From: Eremophila alpestris peregrina
Taxonomy: Eukaryota; Chordata; Aves; Passeriformes; Alaudidae
Direction: 5' to 3'
Assembly (NCBI GenBank): GCA_009792885.1
Contig: WMCF01000021.1
Span: 2,293,254-2,357,253 of the forward strand
Length of the DNA: 64,000 nucleotides
How positions within the stretch are numbered: the stretch's first letter is position 1; every line of letters starts with the position of its first letter. The notes below the pieces were generated by a model. That model made no database searches and had not been told where the DNA came from. It worked only from the letters and a program-made list of their open reading frames with translations. Position numbers and translations under genes: made by a program. Below are positions 23,001 to 37,510 of this stretch, one piece after another.

Positions 23001-26000
23001 AAGCTGGAGTGTCAGCCCTGATTCCTGCTCTCACATTCCCCCTGACAGCCCCCAGCTGTGGCACAGCAAACACCCAGCACTGCATTCCCTGCTCCTTGCT
23101 AATCATGCCAGTTACAGGAATTTAACAGTGGGGGGATTTTTTAAATAAGAACTCTTTGACATTGCTATTCCTCACTAAAACCCAAACCACCACATTAACA
23201 AAATTTTAGATCAAGTAAATATTTCCTGCCCTATAATGAAGTCTGTTATGTGCAATATTCCCCTGCTGATTTAGAGCTCTGATATTTTGCTTTGACATCA
23301 TTCACAAACACAGGAATAACCCTCATTTCAGGCTTGGTCTTGACACAAACTGCTCTGAAAAAGATTCAGAATAAAAGAGTTTGTGTACAACAAGCAGTGA
23401 TTGTTACAAACTCTGCTCAGTAATCAAAGCTCACACAGAAGCCACCTGCTGTCCTTTAGGTGAATGCTTTAATATCTGGCAAAAAGCAGAGAAATTGCTG
23501 CATCCATCTCAGCTGTGGAAAACATCTCCAGCTAAACTGAAAATGGTTTTTGTCAGGTTGGAAGAAGTATACAGGAAATAAACAAAAGAATGTGATCTAC
23601 AGAAAAGCTTCCCTAAAACAACATAACACCACATGCCAGTGGAATTGCAGAAAGCAACTAACAACAGGAATCAGGTTTCTCAGAGCAAGGAATGAGCAGG
23701 CAATTTTTAAAGTTTATCTCTCTAAAGCAGATAGCTTAGGAGCAGTTGGGTGTGAATTAGAAGCCTTGAATTAGGGCTCCAGTGGAATGATTAAGCACAA
23801 TGATCCATTTTTCCATCTGAGGTTAGCATCTCAGTACAAATATCTTGTAAAAACAGAAATCCAGAGCACATTTGGTACAGCCATTCCCACTCCCAAAGCA
23901 GGAAGTACCCCCAGTGCTTCTCTGCAAGCTTCCTATCAGGACTCAGGAAGTTCTGCTTCTGAACCACCTTGCTACCTTAAATCAGCACTCAACAGACTCC
24001 AGAGTATTAATTTTCCTCAACCACACAGACATTTCTCTGCACTCAGTTCAGGAGGCTCCTGAATTAAAGCTTAATAAATCATTGATTTTGGAATTCTGCT
24101 CTTAGATCAGTGACAAATTAATCTCCAGCTGCATTGCAGAGACAGCTGTAGTGTAAATGCAGACACACTGATTATCAGTGCTGGACTACAAAAACAGCCC
24201 CAAGGCCTGGCACCATAAAGCCAAAATCACTCAGAGGAAAGCAAGTAAATAACAGGACTGATAAAAGACCCAGGATAGAAATGGTTTGGATTTCATATTA
24301 GCTGATACCAGGAGTATTTGTCTCTAATGGGTAGTAAGGCAGCGCCAGCCAGAAATCCTGTAACAGGACATCAAGATCTTCTCAGTGTAAGAAATTAGGA
24401 GAGGAGTTAAAACACAGGGCTGGATGCTGGAAAATCCTGCTGCAATATTCTGCAGAGAGGTGAGCAAGTTACAGCTGCCAAGAGTCCCTACACAACATCC
24501 CTGAAAATGGTGAAATACATGGTCTCATGCTCTTGTTCCACCACAAAAGGAGAAACAGAAAAATTCCAACAAAGTTTGTCTAAACGGAATCAATCCAGTG
24601 AAGAGTGGGTTCTGCACTGACCATAAAACAGACAGAAGTGCCCCAAAACAAGCTCAGTGTCCCACAGCAGTGACTGGCAGCTTTCTCCCTGCCTTACCAA
24701 GACAAACCATCCCTGCTTGCCCTGGTGACAATGCCTCACACAGTGGGATGACCCACAGCCTTTTGGTACTTTGTGCCAAAATCTTCTGGCCCTAAACATG
24801 ATAATTCTGCATGAAGCAAACCCAGAAATGAGGTCACTCAGTCATCAAATCTGTAGCAAACTATTTTCTTTGATGGCAAGAAGGGAGATGCAAATCAAGC
24901 CTTGCTGATTCCTAAAGGGGTGCTGAGAATTAACCAAACCCTGGAGCTCCCCACACTGGGGACTTCAACTGGAACTGGGAACAGGAAGCTACCAAGAAAA
25001 CATCCAGAACAGAGTTATTTATAGGAAAAGGGCATTTCTTTCCAGCTCTGCCCAGCCCCACACAGTATCAGTGAATGTGCAATGACAGTGCTGGAAGGAA
25101 TCAGGTCCCTGAAGGGAAGCATTCAGGACCTGAAATCACAAGGCTGCCTAAGATAGGTGAGCCAGAAAGAACAGGGACTGCTCAAGCCTGAACAACAAAA
25201 CAAGGACACAAATGAGAGAGTGAAAGGTGAGCCACAAATATAGAAGACAACAGCAGGAGGACCTGTTAGCTCCTGCTATCTCAATTCAGCCATGGAGAAG
25301 GTGAAAACAAACCTGGTTTGTAATGTCAGAGACTATATATAGTTTACTACTTTAGTTTCTGGGATATGAACTGTCTGAAAGGATACTCAATAGAGTATAT
25401 TTAGACTGCAGACCACTATGGTGCAAAATTGAAACTGGAGCACATGACATCTTCCTTTTGAATTCCCACAAAGCCTCAGGAGACAGCATTAACAACTAAG
25501 ATGCTCAGAAGTTTTTCAATCATGTATTTTTCTAAAAATCCCAATCCTCCAGAATGGTTTACCAATTCCATTCATTTCTTTCAGCCTGTCTGGGAGCTCT
25601 CCTCAGCAGTGTGCACACAGAATCTGGAACCTGGCCCCCAGGAGGGCTCTTTGGGCCCTGCAGCACAGGGAATGTCCAGAGCCTGGATCCCAGAGCTGAG
25701 GAGAGAGGTGAGTGACTGCCCAGGGAAACAGGAGCCTGGACTGCAGGGACCAAGGCCTGGCCTCCAGCAGCACCTCTGCAGCCCAAGCATCAACTCCACA
25801 AAACAGGAGACAACTGTCTAAAGAAATGACAGGTAATTGTTGCACAGTGCAAGAACATGCAGCTCATGATGTGAGCCAACAGCACCTGAGGAGTTCCAAA
25901 TAACTACACAGCACTCAGAAAAGTATCTCTGAGTATCAAAACAGCAAGATGTTAGCCCCTCCAGAAAAACCCCACAGAGTGGGACACATACCCCCAATCA

Positions 26001-29000
26001 CAAACACGAATGAGGAAAGAGCATCAAGATTAACTTATGGGAATGACTTGAAATATCTCATTAAATGGCTGTGTCCTAAAAGAAGATAAAAAATAAATCA
26101 GGTCCAGCAAGTCAGAAGCAAGACAGCAGCACCATTAATGTTAAAAGGATTGATGTGGGAGAACATCAAAGCTCTTCAGCTCCAGAAAGGAAAAGCCTGA
26201 AGGAAGTACAGGCGACTTGATCTTCAGGAACATGTTAGAACACTCCTGTCACTGCCTCTCCTAAGAGCCCAATTAATTTCTGAGAAAAAAAATCAGAAAA
26301 AAATCTTACTGCTTGAGCACCAGCTCCCCCCTGCACTGCACCTCTGAGCAATAACAGATTTCCAATCAATCTGTAAAAACATGCAGGGCACTGTTGCAGA
26401 GCTGCCTGTGGTTATGAGTCCTTCCACAAGAGCAGTCAGCTGGAGTGAGGAGCAGCAGAGAGATCCCAGATACTGCACCAGAGAGTCCATCCCACAAACA
26501 ACCAGAGATTCCCACCTGCAGCCCCTGACATCAGAACTGCACACACACACTGCATCCTGCTGGGACAGGCTCAAACCTGACCTGCAGGCTGACATTGGGA
26601 GAGGAGAGCTCTCCCTAGGGTTAATATTAAACTTACACATTGGAGCAGTTCTCACCAGCTTTACCAAGAATTACACATGTGTTCCAAGACTATTACATGT
26701 TCTCTGCTGGGCCCATCCTCCAAAAGCATCCTTCCCTTTGCAATGTTCCATGAATTTGAGTGCTAGCTTTGTGAACAAAACAAAGAATGATTTTCCAAGA
26801 CATAAACATAATGAGTTTGGTAAGCAGGCCTGGGTGATGTAATCCAACATGAGACATCCAAAACAAATTTGGTTTTGATTCTTTAGAGCACTGAGGACAA
26901 GGAAAACCAGTAAATCAAACTGAACCTAAGACAATTTCTACCTTAATGTGTTTCCAGAAGAGAAGCACCATTATCACTAATTTTACAGAAAAGGAAATTG
27001 AAGTAATGAATATGAAAGAATTACTCAGTCACCCAATAGATCAATTACAGAGAAACAAGATATTCTGAATCTCATTACAGCCTTCATTGCAAAACACTGA
27101 CTCTGATGTGCACAGAGCCAAGCCACAGAATGCCATGGAGACAGATAACTGCAGTACTGACATGTTTGCCCCCAGACATGACTAGTCCACAAAACCCTGG
27201 CTCATTTGTTTTTATGGTTCTAGGGCCACCTTCTGTAGCCCTGAAAATATCTTTCATTTGCACTCCTTCAGAAAAAAACCAAGAGAAAATCACATGTATT
27301 TCAGGCTGTTTATTACCTTTAACAAAAAGCTAAACATGAACAATTTAAACACACCATTATCTCTTCAAAAAGAACAGCAGTTGAGTAGTATGTTCAAATT
27401 AATAGACCAAAACACTTTTCTGCTAAATAAATAGACAATAAAACATGCAGTCACTGGGATATGAAATGTGTCTGGTCAACTGAGCCTTTCTGTTCCTTAT
27501 GTAATATATTATTTTAAAAAATCGTATTGTACTCTTGGCTATTAAATCCACTGCATGTTGTTACATTAGAGGAATTTAAGACTTTGAATCACTTACTGAA
27601 ATTAGTAAAAATTTTGTCCTTTCTTCAACTGAGCCAGAGTTTGGTTTATTACTGTTGATTTAGTTCATTTACTCCACTGGCTCTTTAAAAAACAAAGATG
27701 ATTACAAATACAAGCTCTTTAAGAAAAGCCATTACAGCTCTTATTGAACACAATACACAAGGAAATATTTTCTTAAAAAATTTGAAAGAGAACAGTTTCA
27801 AAACAACTACAACAATCTGATCTATTCTAATTTAAAATGCAACTCCTACCTTTTTTTTTAATTTCTTGAACATTATAAAGAACTCCATAGACATATAATA
27901 AAGCTGCTTAAGTACATTTTCTGCTACTGGTCTTTTTAGCAGCTTAAAAAGTAGATAAATGCAAACAGGCTGCTGAAAACAAATATTTTTCCTAGACCTT
28001 CTACCACAGGAGCAACTGAAACTGCACTTCCCAGGTAGATTGAAAGCACAGTGGGTTTAAAGAGCAGCTTACAAAGGCAGAAAAGCAGATTCCCATTCTC
28101 TGTCCACGGCTCTCTGTGCTCACAGGGGCTGTGCTCTGTCCATCAGTGCCTCAGCTTTGGGGAGAGCTCTCCTCTGCTTTGCTCCTCAGGCCTTTGCACT
28201 GTGGGGTTCTGATCTCACAGCTCTCCAGGACTACCCCAGAGCACCCTTGGAGGCACTGAGTGCCAGGCTCAAGGTGATTGCACTGCTTTTCCAACAGCTC
28301 AAATGGGCTCATTAAACTTGGCTGCTCATTAAATCACCTCAGGGTCAGCCTGCCCAACAGTCACTGTCTGAGAGCTCACAGGCATGTGACAAGCAAAGCA
28401 AAAAGCAGCAACAACCAACCTCCACATCACTGAATGTCAGTCTGCCATCCTATACCACAAATATTCCAGTCAGAATAAAAGTTTTAATGTGCCAAGGCTC
28501 CCATGAAAAGTAACTTTATTTACAAAGGCAAAGCTTGCAGTCATCATTTCAGAAACACCTCCTTGACTCTGGCAGGTGTTTTACAAGCCAACAGGCTGCA
28601 CAACCTGGCCAAGAATGTCACACACTGCACGTTACAAAAGGCACAGAAACCATCCAGAAAGCTTTCAGTTTCAAACCAGGCTCACCATAAAGCACAAAGG
28701 GGTCCCTTACCGTGAATCTCTTGATGTAATCTGAAACACAAAACCCTCCCATGCTCAGACGCAGGGATCTGTGCAGGGCAGATTCTTGATATAAAGTCCC
28801 CATTCTGTTTGTCCTGTCTGCTGGTCACCCTGGTAGCCTGCAGCCTTTCACTGAATAAAGCTGCTCAGCCTCCCTGGATTTTGCTAGAATTCTGCTTGTG
28901 TGATAAACCAGGCATTTCATCTTATCTGACACTACACCAGGCATCTCAATCATTTCAGTGCCTATCAGCAGCACTAAGTTCTATCCATATCCCAGCAGTT

Positions 29001-31543
29001 CACTTCCTGAATCACTGATAACAGATACTCCAGGGCACAGAAACAATACCAGATGACAGCCAGGCCTCTGGAGTCACTGAGCAGTCCCTTCCTTGCATTT
29101 CTTTGTTCCTTTGCCTATTTTAATCCAATTTTATTTTGCTTTAGCTGTAACTTAAGGACAGCACGTTGGCTTCAGCCAAGCAGTGACAAGATTGTCATTT
29201 ATCCAAGTGCTATTCTATTTTTCAGCGACACTGATAACTGCTGCAGGATATTGGCTTCAACACAACACAAACATAATGCATGTGGGAATTTCTTGCATGG
29301 AATTTCTTAAGCACAGGAATAGAGGGAACAATGAATGGACTCAAAATGACCATTCATGAGGGTTCATCCTCCATCAGAATTCACATTCCCATTATGCCTT
29401 AAGCACTGTTTCTACATCTGATGCTATGCACACAGAGCCATTCCCTTCAGTCTCTGAAACACCCTGCTTACTTGCACAAGTGTCTATTGCCATGAGTCCA
29501 TGTAGGCATGTTTGTGAACCCCCCTAGACCCAGGACATTTTAATTTATTTCTACCTACACAGTTAAATATGCAGCCACAATGACGTTCCTCGTGCATTTG
29601 GTTCTCAGCTAATGAATTCCTTTTTATTTTGCCCTGTGTAAGATTTGCTTTGCTTAAAGGGAGTTCTTACCTGTAAGCTTGTGTCCATGGAGGACAAATA
29701 TACAAACAGAACAGGTACCAAGATGCTGGATGACCTAAGAAGGACATTAGCTCTAGAGAAGTAGAAGCAAATCTGCTCTCAGTTTTAATCTGTGCCTTCC
29801 TTTCCCACTCAGCCAACAAGCTGTAACAGAATTATCTCTGATTACAAGCTGCAAGTGATCCAACATTAAGGTGAATCCATCAGGCATGGGCACACAAAAT
29901 GACAGCCTGTCACTCTGGCCTTCCCTTGAGCAGGAGGAGAAGCAGCTCAGGGCCTGGCATGGGCCACATCTTCACTGCTCCCACCCCACCACAATGTGCT
30001 CTACCAGAGGATGGGTGCACATGCACTCCCCTGGAACTGTCAGGTGAGTGATGGATGTGATACTGTACCTTTATCATTATGATCTAGGAGATGTCAGGTC
30101 CAGATGTGTGGGTACAGAGCTGGCTGCCCCTCTCACAGCAAAAACAAGTGGTGTGCTTCCAGCTGGGTTTGTACAGCAAAATAACAAATGTGCTGTTGAA
30201 AAACAAAATGAAACTGAGGTAAGCACAGACAAAACCAGAAGCAGGTGAGTGAGGAACTCCTGCAGGGCACAAGGCAGGGAGGAGATAGCCATGCTTGCTT
30301 TGCTGCCTGGCAGGGGATGTTTCTCAGGCTGTTTCACAAACAGCTGAACAGGGGTTGCCTGGGGTACAGGATGACTTGAGCACAGCTCACAGAGGTGAGG
30401 AATGCCTCAGATGCTGGACTTAAACCCCCAGAGATGAGACCAGTCTCAACTGCCAGACCCCTGTGTAATTCCTAACTTACTATCTGTGCCTTGGCTTTTC
30501 CACCTGTATAACAGAATTAAACCTTTCCTAGCTCAGAGAATATTTTCACAGCTTTAAGGTCTATTATTACCATTCTGCCCTTTTAAAGGGCAAGAGTAAA
30601 TCATAAATTCTGGGTCAAGCTGCCCCAAGATTTTTCAGCCCCATCAGGTTGGTGCATGCAGTGGCACAGGAATTCTGGTCCCCTCTGAGCTGAAAGCCCT
30701 GCCCCTGCTGAGCCATTCCACATGGGCAGGGATGCTGCTGGCCTTGTGGCAGCCCCTCCAGCAGCATTCCTGGCACTGGGAACAGCACCCAGCCACTCTC
30801 AGTGCAACAGGAGACCATCCACATGGGCACCAAGCTCTTGAACATGGCCTTCAGCCTTCTTACCACCACATAACTGACTGTGGGAATTAAGGACCCCCAT
30901 TCCAGCACCTAAGAGAAGAACAAGTATTGGAGCTGCTCAAGAGGTGCAGGGATTAGCAATGACAGGCCCAAGGGAGGGAAAGAAGTGTTTTTATATATTT
31001 GTGACTTCTTCCAATAGCACAAATAACCATGCAGTTACCCTAGATTTAGTAAAGAGACACTATTACTTAACGTGGCAGCAGAGGCATGTACAGCATGCAA
31101 GCACCATGCCACGGGGGAGAGCTTGCATGACAAAGAGAATCCTTTAGAAACTTTGGCAAGAGCTCTGGAACGAGCAAGGCTCAGCCTGCAACCTTCCATT
31201 AGCAGATCTAAATACAGAACCATAGTGTAAAACAACACCTTCCTGCAGTATTTGCATCAATTAATATTATCATTATTATGATGACTTTCACAGACTGCTT
31301 TTTCTCCATTTAGGTTCGGAAAATTAATTAATTTGCAGCTTCTCTCTCTCTCTGTTTAATTTCCAATCTCAGTGTCAGTAATGGACTGTGTGATTCTGTG
31401 AGTATTAAAGGCAGCAATTTAATAACAACTAGATAACTTTCAATCCCCAGCAAGGAAATAGTCCTCTTTTCACAAAGTTAAATGTATTTCTGTGACAGTG
31501 GACACAGGACTACATTATCTTTAGTGCCTGGGTAAAGTCTAAT

Positions 31544-31588
31544 GGATTTTACATATAAGGATTTTACATATAATGGGTTTTGCATATA
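31544..31588. repeat. 15-base tandem repeat, three copies
   Basis: GGATTTTACATATAA occurs twice without a mismatch (31544-31558, 31559-31573), followed by a diverged third copy. Confidence 0.8.
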
Positions 31589-34500
31589 GATCTTGGTGCC
31601 TTGCCCTTGAGCTAAAGGCAAGGAAAGTGATCCCTTTGAGTACAGGCTTTGTAGGTGACACAAGACATCATTTACTTACAGAGTAAATGCAGAATTGACC
31701 AAAAGTCATGCACATAACAGCCAACAAATGAAATCAAGACCAAGGTTAGCACTGCAGCTTTTAGAGGAACCCTTCCAGTCTGCTGTACTTACACTCCAAA
31801 ACTCCCCTCTCAAGCTAAGGAAGCTAGCAGCACATCAGTGCATTTGGAGCACAGACCAAGACAAGGGAAGAGATAAAGAGGTTTATTATAACTGGCTTCT
31901 CCAGGCAGCTGCTGACAGATCTGCCAACTCCTGCCCTAACTCCAGAGTAAAATGAAGGGGCTCAGCATTTTTAAGGTGACCTCTCTCATCTCCCAGCATC
32001 AGCCTCTGTGAATTAGGAGGAGGTGCACTGGTCCACAAACATCCCATTTTCAGGGAACTTATAATCTAAACATTACTCAGCTCAAACAGTTAATACAAAG
32101 TTTTCCTTCTAGAAAATGAGGGGAAGCTTCAGTCACTTGGCACATTTCTTTGACACACACTTCAGAGTTAGGAAATCAGTTCATTATTTTGGAATCTTTT
32201 TGTCATTAATAATCAGGGGCAGGGAGCTGCTCACACTGATGTCTAAGTCACCATGACTATGCCCTGAACACCAAAGTGAAGGTCCCAGCTCTCCTCCAGA
32301 GGCACTTGCAGCCTGCCCTGGTGACTTACCCTTCCATTACGCTTCCATCCATGCAACAAGCCAGAGCTGAGAGCCAGCACACAGGAGTGTCCCCAGGGAA
32401 ATGCACACAGCAGGCAGTACTGATACCAGAAACGTTCAGGTGCCCTTCTGCATCTGATCAGGAGCCTGTGGAGACTTTGAGTGATGAGGCATTTTCTAAG
32501 AGCAGTCCATTCCTGGCTGTCCCTGTGCCAGCATCAGCTCAGTGCTAGAGCTGCTCCTCTCACAATGGATTAGTAGTAGAGGACAGGTCTGCAAGCCTCC
32601 CCACCTCATTAATATTCATTTTAGATGATAAATTCCAGTTACACAAGGACTCATGCCCAAGGCTAGAAGCCTCATAAATTATATTCCATTTTTAAACCTG
32701 CAGCACTCGCTCTCATTGTTTCAGAATGAAAACACGAGCAGAGACAGTTTTAGGCAAGCTGCTTTTGTTTAAAAGAATACTATCTAAAGCCCTGCTTTAA
32801 CTTCATTAGCCCACAAAGATTTGCACTACAACGAATCCTGCCTGCAAAGCACAAATACAACTGCCAGCAAATTTTAATTCTGTCATTATTCTGCTTTTGT
32901 TCCAGCTGCTAAAGCAAGTGCATATAATGTCTGCAGCTGAATAAACTCACAAAAGGCAACTTAGCCAGGGAAGGCTTGAAAATAGCTGCAACCACCATAA
33001 AGAAACCAAATTAAGAGACAAAGTGACTCAATATGTACTTTGTCTTCTGGCAAACATGAGAATGCAAAATCATTGCATGATGGTGGGTGATTTAAATGGT
33101 TTTGCATTGAGAGCTACCACATTACACAGCAAACCTGGCTTTGATGGTCAGAAGAAAGGTCCAAAGAAGAGTTTGAAGCCTTCTCTGTAAGTATGGGGGC
33201 CAATTTTTGAGTAGCAGTCTCTGCCTTGTTAGACAGCTCAACCTGACAGCACCTGTACCCTTCTAGTCTCCACTACTGAGAGAATGAACAGCAACAGCTA
33301 AAGGAAAAACAAACTGCTCATTCTGCCTTTACAAAAGGTAAAAGCTGCTGCAATGCAGATTTCATGTTCAACAGCTAGTTAGTTTAAAACATGGAGAGGA
33401 AACTGGAAACAAAAGTATTTGACATCATTCTTCTACTTGCCTTCTAAAAAGCCTTCAGCAGGGAAGGGAGAGGACCAGGCATGATGGAGTGGGCTGTCAC
33501 TTGCTTGGGATGAGAGATTTTCATCAAGCTCCTATTCTGCAGATGCACTAGCCTGTCATTTTTATAAAGAATTAACACATCCTCTTGCCCACTCTGAGGC
33601 AGCCACAGAGGTGGTAATTACAGCCTCTCATTTAATGGTCCATTAACTAGAGGAGACATCATTTAAGGGAGTAAGCCCCAGAAAGTACACATGAAGCACA
33701 TGAATATACATGTGGAAATCACAATTATGGAATCCTCCAGACTGAATTTGAAAGTCAAAGGTAAATATTTTAGCTGTACTTTAACTTTGGCAGCCTGGAT
33801 TGATGACTTTCCCCCCCTATCTTTAAATCACTGTCCCTTAACCAGGTTCATTCTAGCCCTAAAAAACCCTCTTCACAAGATCTTTCCCTATTCTGACTCA
33901 GCTCTGAAAAACAAGGATTAACAGTCTCAATCCAGCTCCCAGTGGTGGTGGGATCTTGCTCACCTTCCATATCATGCCTGAATCTGTTTCCCACAGAAAA
34001 GCCCAGTAAACTCACAAGTAAGGGTACAGGTGGGGAAGACCAAACACAGGAACAAAAGAACACAGCCTCTGGAGAATTCCTTTTTCCAGCCACTTAATTT
34101 CTGGGTATAAAGGAATTGCTCAACTGTGGGAACAGCTGGATAGCAGTATCTCTGCAAATGCAGCACCTCTGCAGTCACTCTGTTCTCCAAACTGCCCTGC
34201 TCCTCCTCAAGCTCCCAAAGGCTGAAACCCTGCACTGCTTCCTCCAGTGACACCCTGCAGCTTCCCACCTCACTCTCCCAAACAGCCTGGCCACACTCAT
34301 TGTTAATTCCCATCAGCAGACCCTTCTCCATGCTCTGGCCAAGTCCAGCCTGTCTTTTTCCTATCCTCTCCATTCCTGGCTTGCTCTCTCTGGTCCTGCC
34401 TCCCCCTCAGTCTGAGCCAGCTGCAATCACCTTCCTGCCTTTGCTATAAAAGGAAACCCCACTGCAGCTCCAGTGCTGGCTAATAAGGAAAACTGCATGC

Positions 34501-37449
34501 CTGAACCCCCAGAAACTGAGATTCCTGTAGCCATAATACAATCCAGTAACAGTCTGACAGTGGCCTTTTAAGTCACTGTGCTTCTGAGTAATCCTGCACT
34601 CACAGAATGCAAGCTGTCAAAAACACATAAGATTTCACAGCTTGATCAGCAAAAAAAGCCCTGGTAAACTGACAAGCAACAATCAACAAGCAGTAGTAAT
34701 TAATCCAGTATCATCTCAACCCATCTGTTAGTCTCACAAAACATAATTTTTATAACTATCTCAGATTCCCAATGTTCAAATAATGAATCTTCCTGTTCCC
34801 AAGGAAGGCATTTGTAACACAGGCATTAAAACAGAACATGGCCCCCTGCTCTTTACCATTTGCTGTGTTTTTACTTTTGATCTTTCTGTAGTTGGTAGGA
34901 GTAGGGTTCTGTTCGTTTAGATTTCAAACTTTTGCACTACATTAACAGTCTAACAAAGCTTTTCAAAGACAAAATATTTTGAGACAAATTTTCCTATGTC
35001 CTATTGCCATCAGCCTCAACCACTGAACAGTACAAATTGCCCAAGTATCTGTTTCCCCTTCCAAACTCCTTTAACCTTTTCTTTTTTTCCAGAACCACAT
35101 TTAGATGCACAGGCATGAGCTGTAAGCAAACGTGAGCTTCCCTGTTGCTAAGGAGCTGTGCCACAGGCAGCCCTGCCACTGTTGTAAGCAACAGCACACA
35201 GCTGCCACGTTTGGAACTCAGTCAGCAACAAGAAATGCAAGCTACATGTTTTGGATGAGACTCCCAATCTTCTTAAAATGGGCGTGAGCAACAATGAAAG
35301 AAAAATAGATCCAAGATGACCAGACTCATGAGTAATCCCAACACTGCAGGACACTTTTCCTATCAGAACAGTCAGGCTGTACTTCAGAGTGCAGCTATTG
35401 GTATTTATCTAAATTAGGCTTCTTGCTCCATTTCCACTCAGCCCATCACACACTGCTTTGAGGCACTATTTTCAAAACACCCCTCTTTGTAAGTGTTAGA
35501 AATAGTGATTGTGATCATTCAGCTGAATAATTGTTTTAAAAGTGCCTTTTGAAAGCCTTTCACCAGATGTCCAGAGCTGCCATTGGAAAAAAAAAATCTT
35601 AAAAAGTAAATTCTAATGCTCATCTTCTAATCTTAAGATAAATTTGTCCACACAGTTTAGAAGGGAATTCTAATTGCGCAGTTAAAAACCACATTTTTTA
35701 AATAGTTTCTAATTTAGTTTTTTGTTTGTCAAAGCAATCAGAGGTGAAACTACCTCAGGATCAGGCTCTGAATCAGCACTTGGCCAAGACCCAATATACA
35801 TTAAGCATTTCCTAACTTACTGCACCACGTTTCCTTCTTTGGAATTGTTCTGTCCTTAAAGAACAGAGATCTTTGTTAGTTTTCTAAGATGACAGGAAAC
35901 AGTCTTTATCCTCCACTGTTTCACACAGCTGCAAAAAAAGGCACTTTTACCCTAAGCCTCAGTCCACAGCTCCTCAGAGAACTTAAACACATTGATCCTT
36001 ATTCTAACTTCCTTCACCTGAGGTTACACACCAACATTTCCCAGTTTTAAGAGCCCCCAGCTGAGGGGCTCATGCACAACAATCAGCTGCTCTTTCCCAG
36101 AGTTTCTTACTCTCCTGCCTCTCCTCTGACTGTACAGCAGAAGCTGTGCCACCTCCAGGACACTGAGTGTGGTTTCACAGACACATCTCACACCCACTGC
36201 ACCCTTATGCAGGCTATGACAAGTCTGGATCCAAGGATCCCTGAACTTTGCTCTTAGTAACTGTGTTCCATTCCTTAAAAATGTCCTTCAGCACATCAGG
36301 ATCTTTTATTTGCCAAAAAGTCAACTCCACCAATAAACACTGCTTTCAAATACACTACCCAGTGCTGTGCTAGTAAAATCATTTCTTCATTCCACTGAAA
36401 ACCAGGACTCCTGGGCCACCTCTGCTCCAGAATCCACTGACCCTGAAACACTTCTTTGGTGCCTCTCATCACCACATGCTCACGTGGCCACACAAACACA
36501 CACATTTTGCTCCACAGCTGCTCCAAATAAAGCAACTCTGACCTCAGTCTGAAGATTTCTCTTTATTAGCACGATATTTTCCATTAAATATTCATCAGTT
36601 GTTTTGTTCCAAGACAAAACAGAAACCACAGAAACTTGGTAAACTGCCAGACTATTAATATTTGTACTCCTGGTATCTGGAACTGTCACTGTTCTTAACA
36701 GAATTTTATGGTCCAGGATTAAAAATAGTATTTCATTCTTAACTCTTATTAACAAAATTAGCAAGTTATAATTGAGAGAAATAGAAGTCTAAAGGCAGTA
36801 AACTAAGACAGAGCACAGGTTTGATGTACAAAGTCAAGAAGCACCAAAAAAAGCAGCTCATGAGGGGGAATGAGGGAAAATGAAGAGGTACCTGATGTTT
36901 TCCTGGGGAAATGCTGCATGATGACACCAAATAATTAATGTGAATCATGTTCTGGGCTTGAAATTTTAAATTACTTTGGTGAAAGCAGCTTTAGGTTTTC
37001 TTCTGCAGGAAAAAGGAAATACAGAGATTTATCCACTTTCATTGCCTCCTGCCTAATCAATTCCTTGCCTCTTACTTGGATGGCACATCCCAACCAACAG
37101 CTGGCAGTGCCAGAAACCCTTTTAAAGTAAGTACAGGGAAAAAAAAACCCAAACAGATTGATTCACAGATATTTTCAGTTCATTATGAACTCACAATATC
37201 TGTGGAAATCATGCAGTGTCTGATCTGGCATAATACAGAAAAATTCATCTTCATCTCAGCCAAAAAACCTGCTTGGTCATTTATAACATTGAGACAACCA
37301 GACTTAAAATTCTGCAATGTGTTTTAAAAGTGATAACCTAAAAAAAAAAAAAGAAATAAAATTATTCTATTGTTTATTAGAGCTGTCCAAGATACAAGGA
37401 GCAGACACAGAGCTGCTAATAGCCTATATGATCACTGTTTCACTCTAAA

Positions 37450-37510
37450 ACACCCCAAAACCTAGAAAAACTACCAAAAAAAAAAAAAAAACCAAAAAAA
37501 AAACCACCCC
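37450..37510. repeat. A-rich low-complexity tract
   Basis: Two long A runs separated by CC, in a C/A-rich context. It could be an old poly-A tail, but no adjacent retroelement body was recognised. Confidence 0.7.

Noticed and set aside
31388..31402. CR1-like 3' end word (TGTGATTCTGTG)
   Set aside because: Only one copy is present with no adjacent CR1 body, so chance is more likely.
37450..37510. Poly-A tail of a processed pseudogene
   Set aside because: No coding remnant or target-site duplication was found next to the A-rich tract.
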